From: Sulfurovum sp.
GTDB taxonomy: Bacteria; Campylobacterota; Campylobacteria; Campylobacterales; Sulfurovaceae
Direction: 5' to 3'
Assembly: GCA_027038155.1 (NCBI GenBank)
Contig: JALVXW010000332.1
Span: 1 to 6,152, forward strand
DNA: 6,152 nt
The notes under the pieces are model-generated. The model had not been told where the DNA came from and ran no database searches. It was given only the letters and a program-made list of their open reading frames with translations. This document shows, one piece after another, positions 5,317 to 6,152 of this stretch (position 1 is its first letter; every line of letters starts with the position of its first letter). The position numbers were made by a program, and so were the translations under genes.

Positions 5317-5991
5317 GTGTCAAAAATTATTTTTATAGCATTATGGAGTCTGGTATCTCTCTTTGCAGATGAGAGTAATGCTATCAAAGCAATAAAACTT
5401 GCACAAAAGGGGGAACGCATTGTTAAGGTAATGTGTGAACAAAATAAGCTTCCTCATGCTTCAGGCAGTATTGAAACGGTTAAAAAAGAGATTGTATCTT
5501 CTGGTTCTTGTGCCCATCTCTCTCCCTCCAAACTAGAAGCCGTTGCCTACTATCTTCAGCAGGGAATCAGTAAAAAAAACACTCAGCATTTGGCAGTGCC
5601 CAATGATGCAAAATGTCCAGTATGTGGTATGTTTGTTTCCAAATATCCAAAATGGGCTGCCATGATGAAACATGATGGAAAAGTGTACTATTTTGACGGT
5701 GTAAAAGATATGATGAAATACTATATCTTTGATGGAGATTTTCCCTATGACCGCAGTCATATTTCTAAGATGATTGTCAGTGACTACTACACCATAGAAG
5801 AGATCCCTGCAAAAGAGGCATTTTATGTATTGGATGCAGATGTATTTGGACCGATGGGACATGAACTGATAGCCTTTAAGGACAAAAAAAGTGCCCAGAC
5901 ATTCATGGCTGAACATCATGGTAAAAAGATTGTAAAATTTAATGAAATTACTGATGCAATGGTGATGGCATTAGATGGGATAGAACAGTAA
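5317..5991 (+). CDS. Exported NosL-family protein with N-terminal two-Cys module
   Basis: The start is GTG, fixed by AAGGGA (5305-5310) six bases upstream; the overlapping ATG at 5315 is out of frame and stops quickly. The 224 residues begin with a signal peptide (about 1-17, cleavage after SLFA). A module at about 29-81 carries C40 and C65 (QKGERIVKVMC, then SCAHLSPSKLEAVAYYL), matching the C-terminal module of the preceding gene. The NosL domain fills 98-218 with CPVCGM (100-105), KYPKW, a DGVKDMMKYYI helix, AFYVLDADVFGPMGHELIAF and a closing KIVKFNEIT. The complete motif makes this the most NosL-like of the three paralogues here. It lies 54 bases after the previous gene without a promoter-like repeat between them, and it abuts the next gene, so an operon is likely. 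Cu(I) binding or delivery in the periplasm is expected from the family. No nosZ is visible to confirm the target. Confidence 0.85.
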   Translation: MSKIIFIALWSLVSLFADESNAIKAIKLAQKGERIVKVMCEQNKLPHASGSIETVKKEIVSSGSCAHLSPSKLEAVAYYLQQGISKKNTQHLAVPNDAKCPVCGMFVSKYPKWAAMMKHDGKVYYFDGVKDMMKYYIFDGDFPYDRSHISKMIVSDYYTIEEIPAKEAFYVLDADVFGPMGHELIAFKDKKSAQTFMAEHHGKKIVKFNEITDAMVMALDGIEQ

Positions 5992-6152
5992 ATGATCAAG
6001 CCTTTTTTTACATTGGTAATGCTGTTGGTATTGTCTGTTATTTTTATGGCAGGACATTATCTTAGTTATGACAGAGAAGTATTGCAAGAAGCAAATCAGA
6101 AGATAACCGCTTTAACACAGTTTTCTATACCTTCCTTGAGCGTAGCTTATTA
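5992..6152 (+). CDS. Small exported or membrane-anchored protein of unknown function (3' truncated by window edge)
   Basis: The ATG directly follows the TAA of the preceding gene with no gap, implying translational coupling in the same operon. The 53 complete codons in view encode a strongly hydrophobic segment (residues about 5-20: FFTLVMLLVLSVIFMAG) that is an uncleaved anchor or signal sequence. A polar stretch (YDREVLQEANQKITALTQ) and SIPSLSVAY follow at the edge. No cysteine, heme or metal motif is visible yet. I do not recognise the family. Position suggests a periplasm-facing protein working with the NosL-like proteins. Confidence 0.7.
   Translation, partial: MIKPFFTLVMLLVLSVIFMAGHYLSYDREVLQEANQKITALTQFSIPSLSVAY

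Noticed and set aside
5533..5919. Minus-strand open frame of 128 codons within the second nosL-like gene
   Set aside because: It lies wholly inside a well-supported gene on the other strand and its translation has no recognisable domain.

Overview
The window is low-GC DNA with every gene on the + strand. It most likely comes from a Campylobacterota (formerly Epsilonproteobacteria) chromosome, possibly near Sulfurovum or Sulfurimonas. That placement is an inference from base composition, lysine-rich coding style, the PAS fragment type and the accumulation of NosL-like proteins. No rRNA or marker gene confirms it.

Layout: (1) 1-306 is the 3' end of a sensor histidine kinase. (2) 571-1329 is a TonB energy-transducing protein. 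(3) 1396-3435 is a TonB-dependent outer-membrane receptor with both halves of the copper site known from Pseudomonas OprC (CxxxM plus HxM). (4) 3680-4192 is an exported NosL-like protein without any cysteine. (5) 4194-4370 is a decayed fragment of a PAS-domain sensor gene. (6) 4525-5262 and 5317-5991 are two exported NosL-family proteins with CxxCGM sites, sharing a small two-cysteine module at opposite ends. (7) 5992 to the window end is the start of a small membrane-anchored or exported protein.

The genes read as a copper-acquisition locus. The receptor would bring copper across the outer membrane, powered by TonB, and the NosL-like proteins would bind or hand on copper in the periplasm. 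NosL proper is the Cu(I) chaperone for nitrous oxide reductase. No nosZ, exbB or exbD lies in the window, so the final copper client is unknown.

The strongest non-coding signal is a direct repeat, TTAACAC-N4-TTAACAC with an 11-bp period, before tonB, before the receptor and before the 4525 gene. In all three cases a -10-like hexamer starts exactly 8 bases after the repeat. This is the geometry of an OmpR/PhoB-type response-regulator site overlapping the -35 region. The kinase at the left edge is an obvious candidate to control it, though its partner regulator lies outside the window. A fourth copy, in the opposite orientation, lies upstream of the cysteine-less NosL-like gene.
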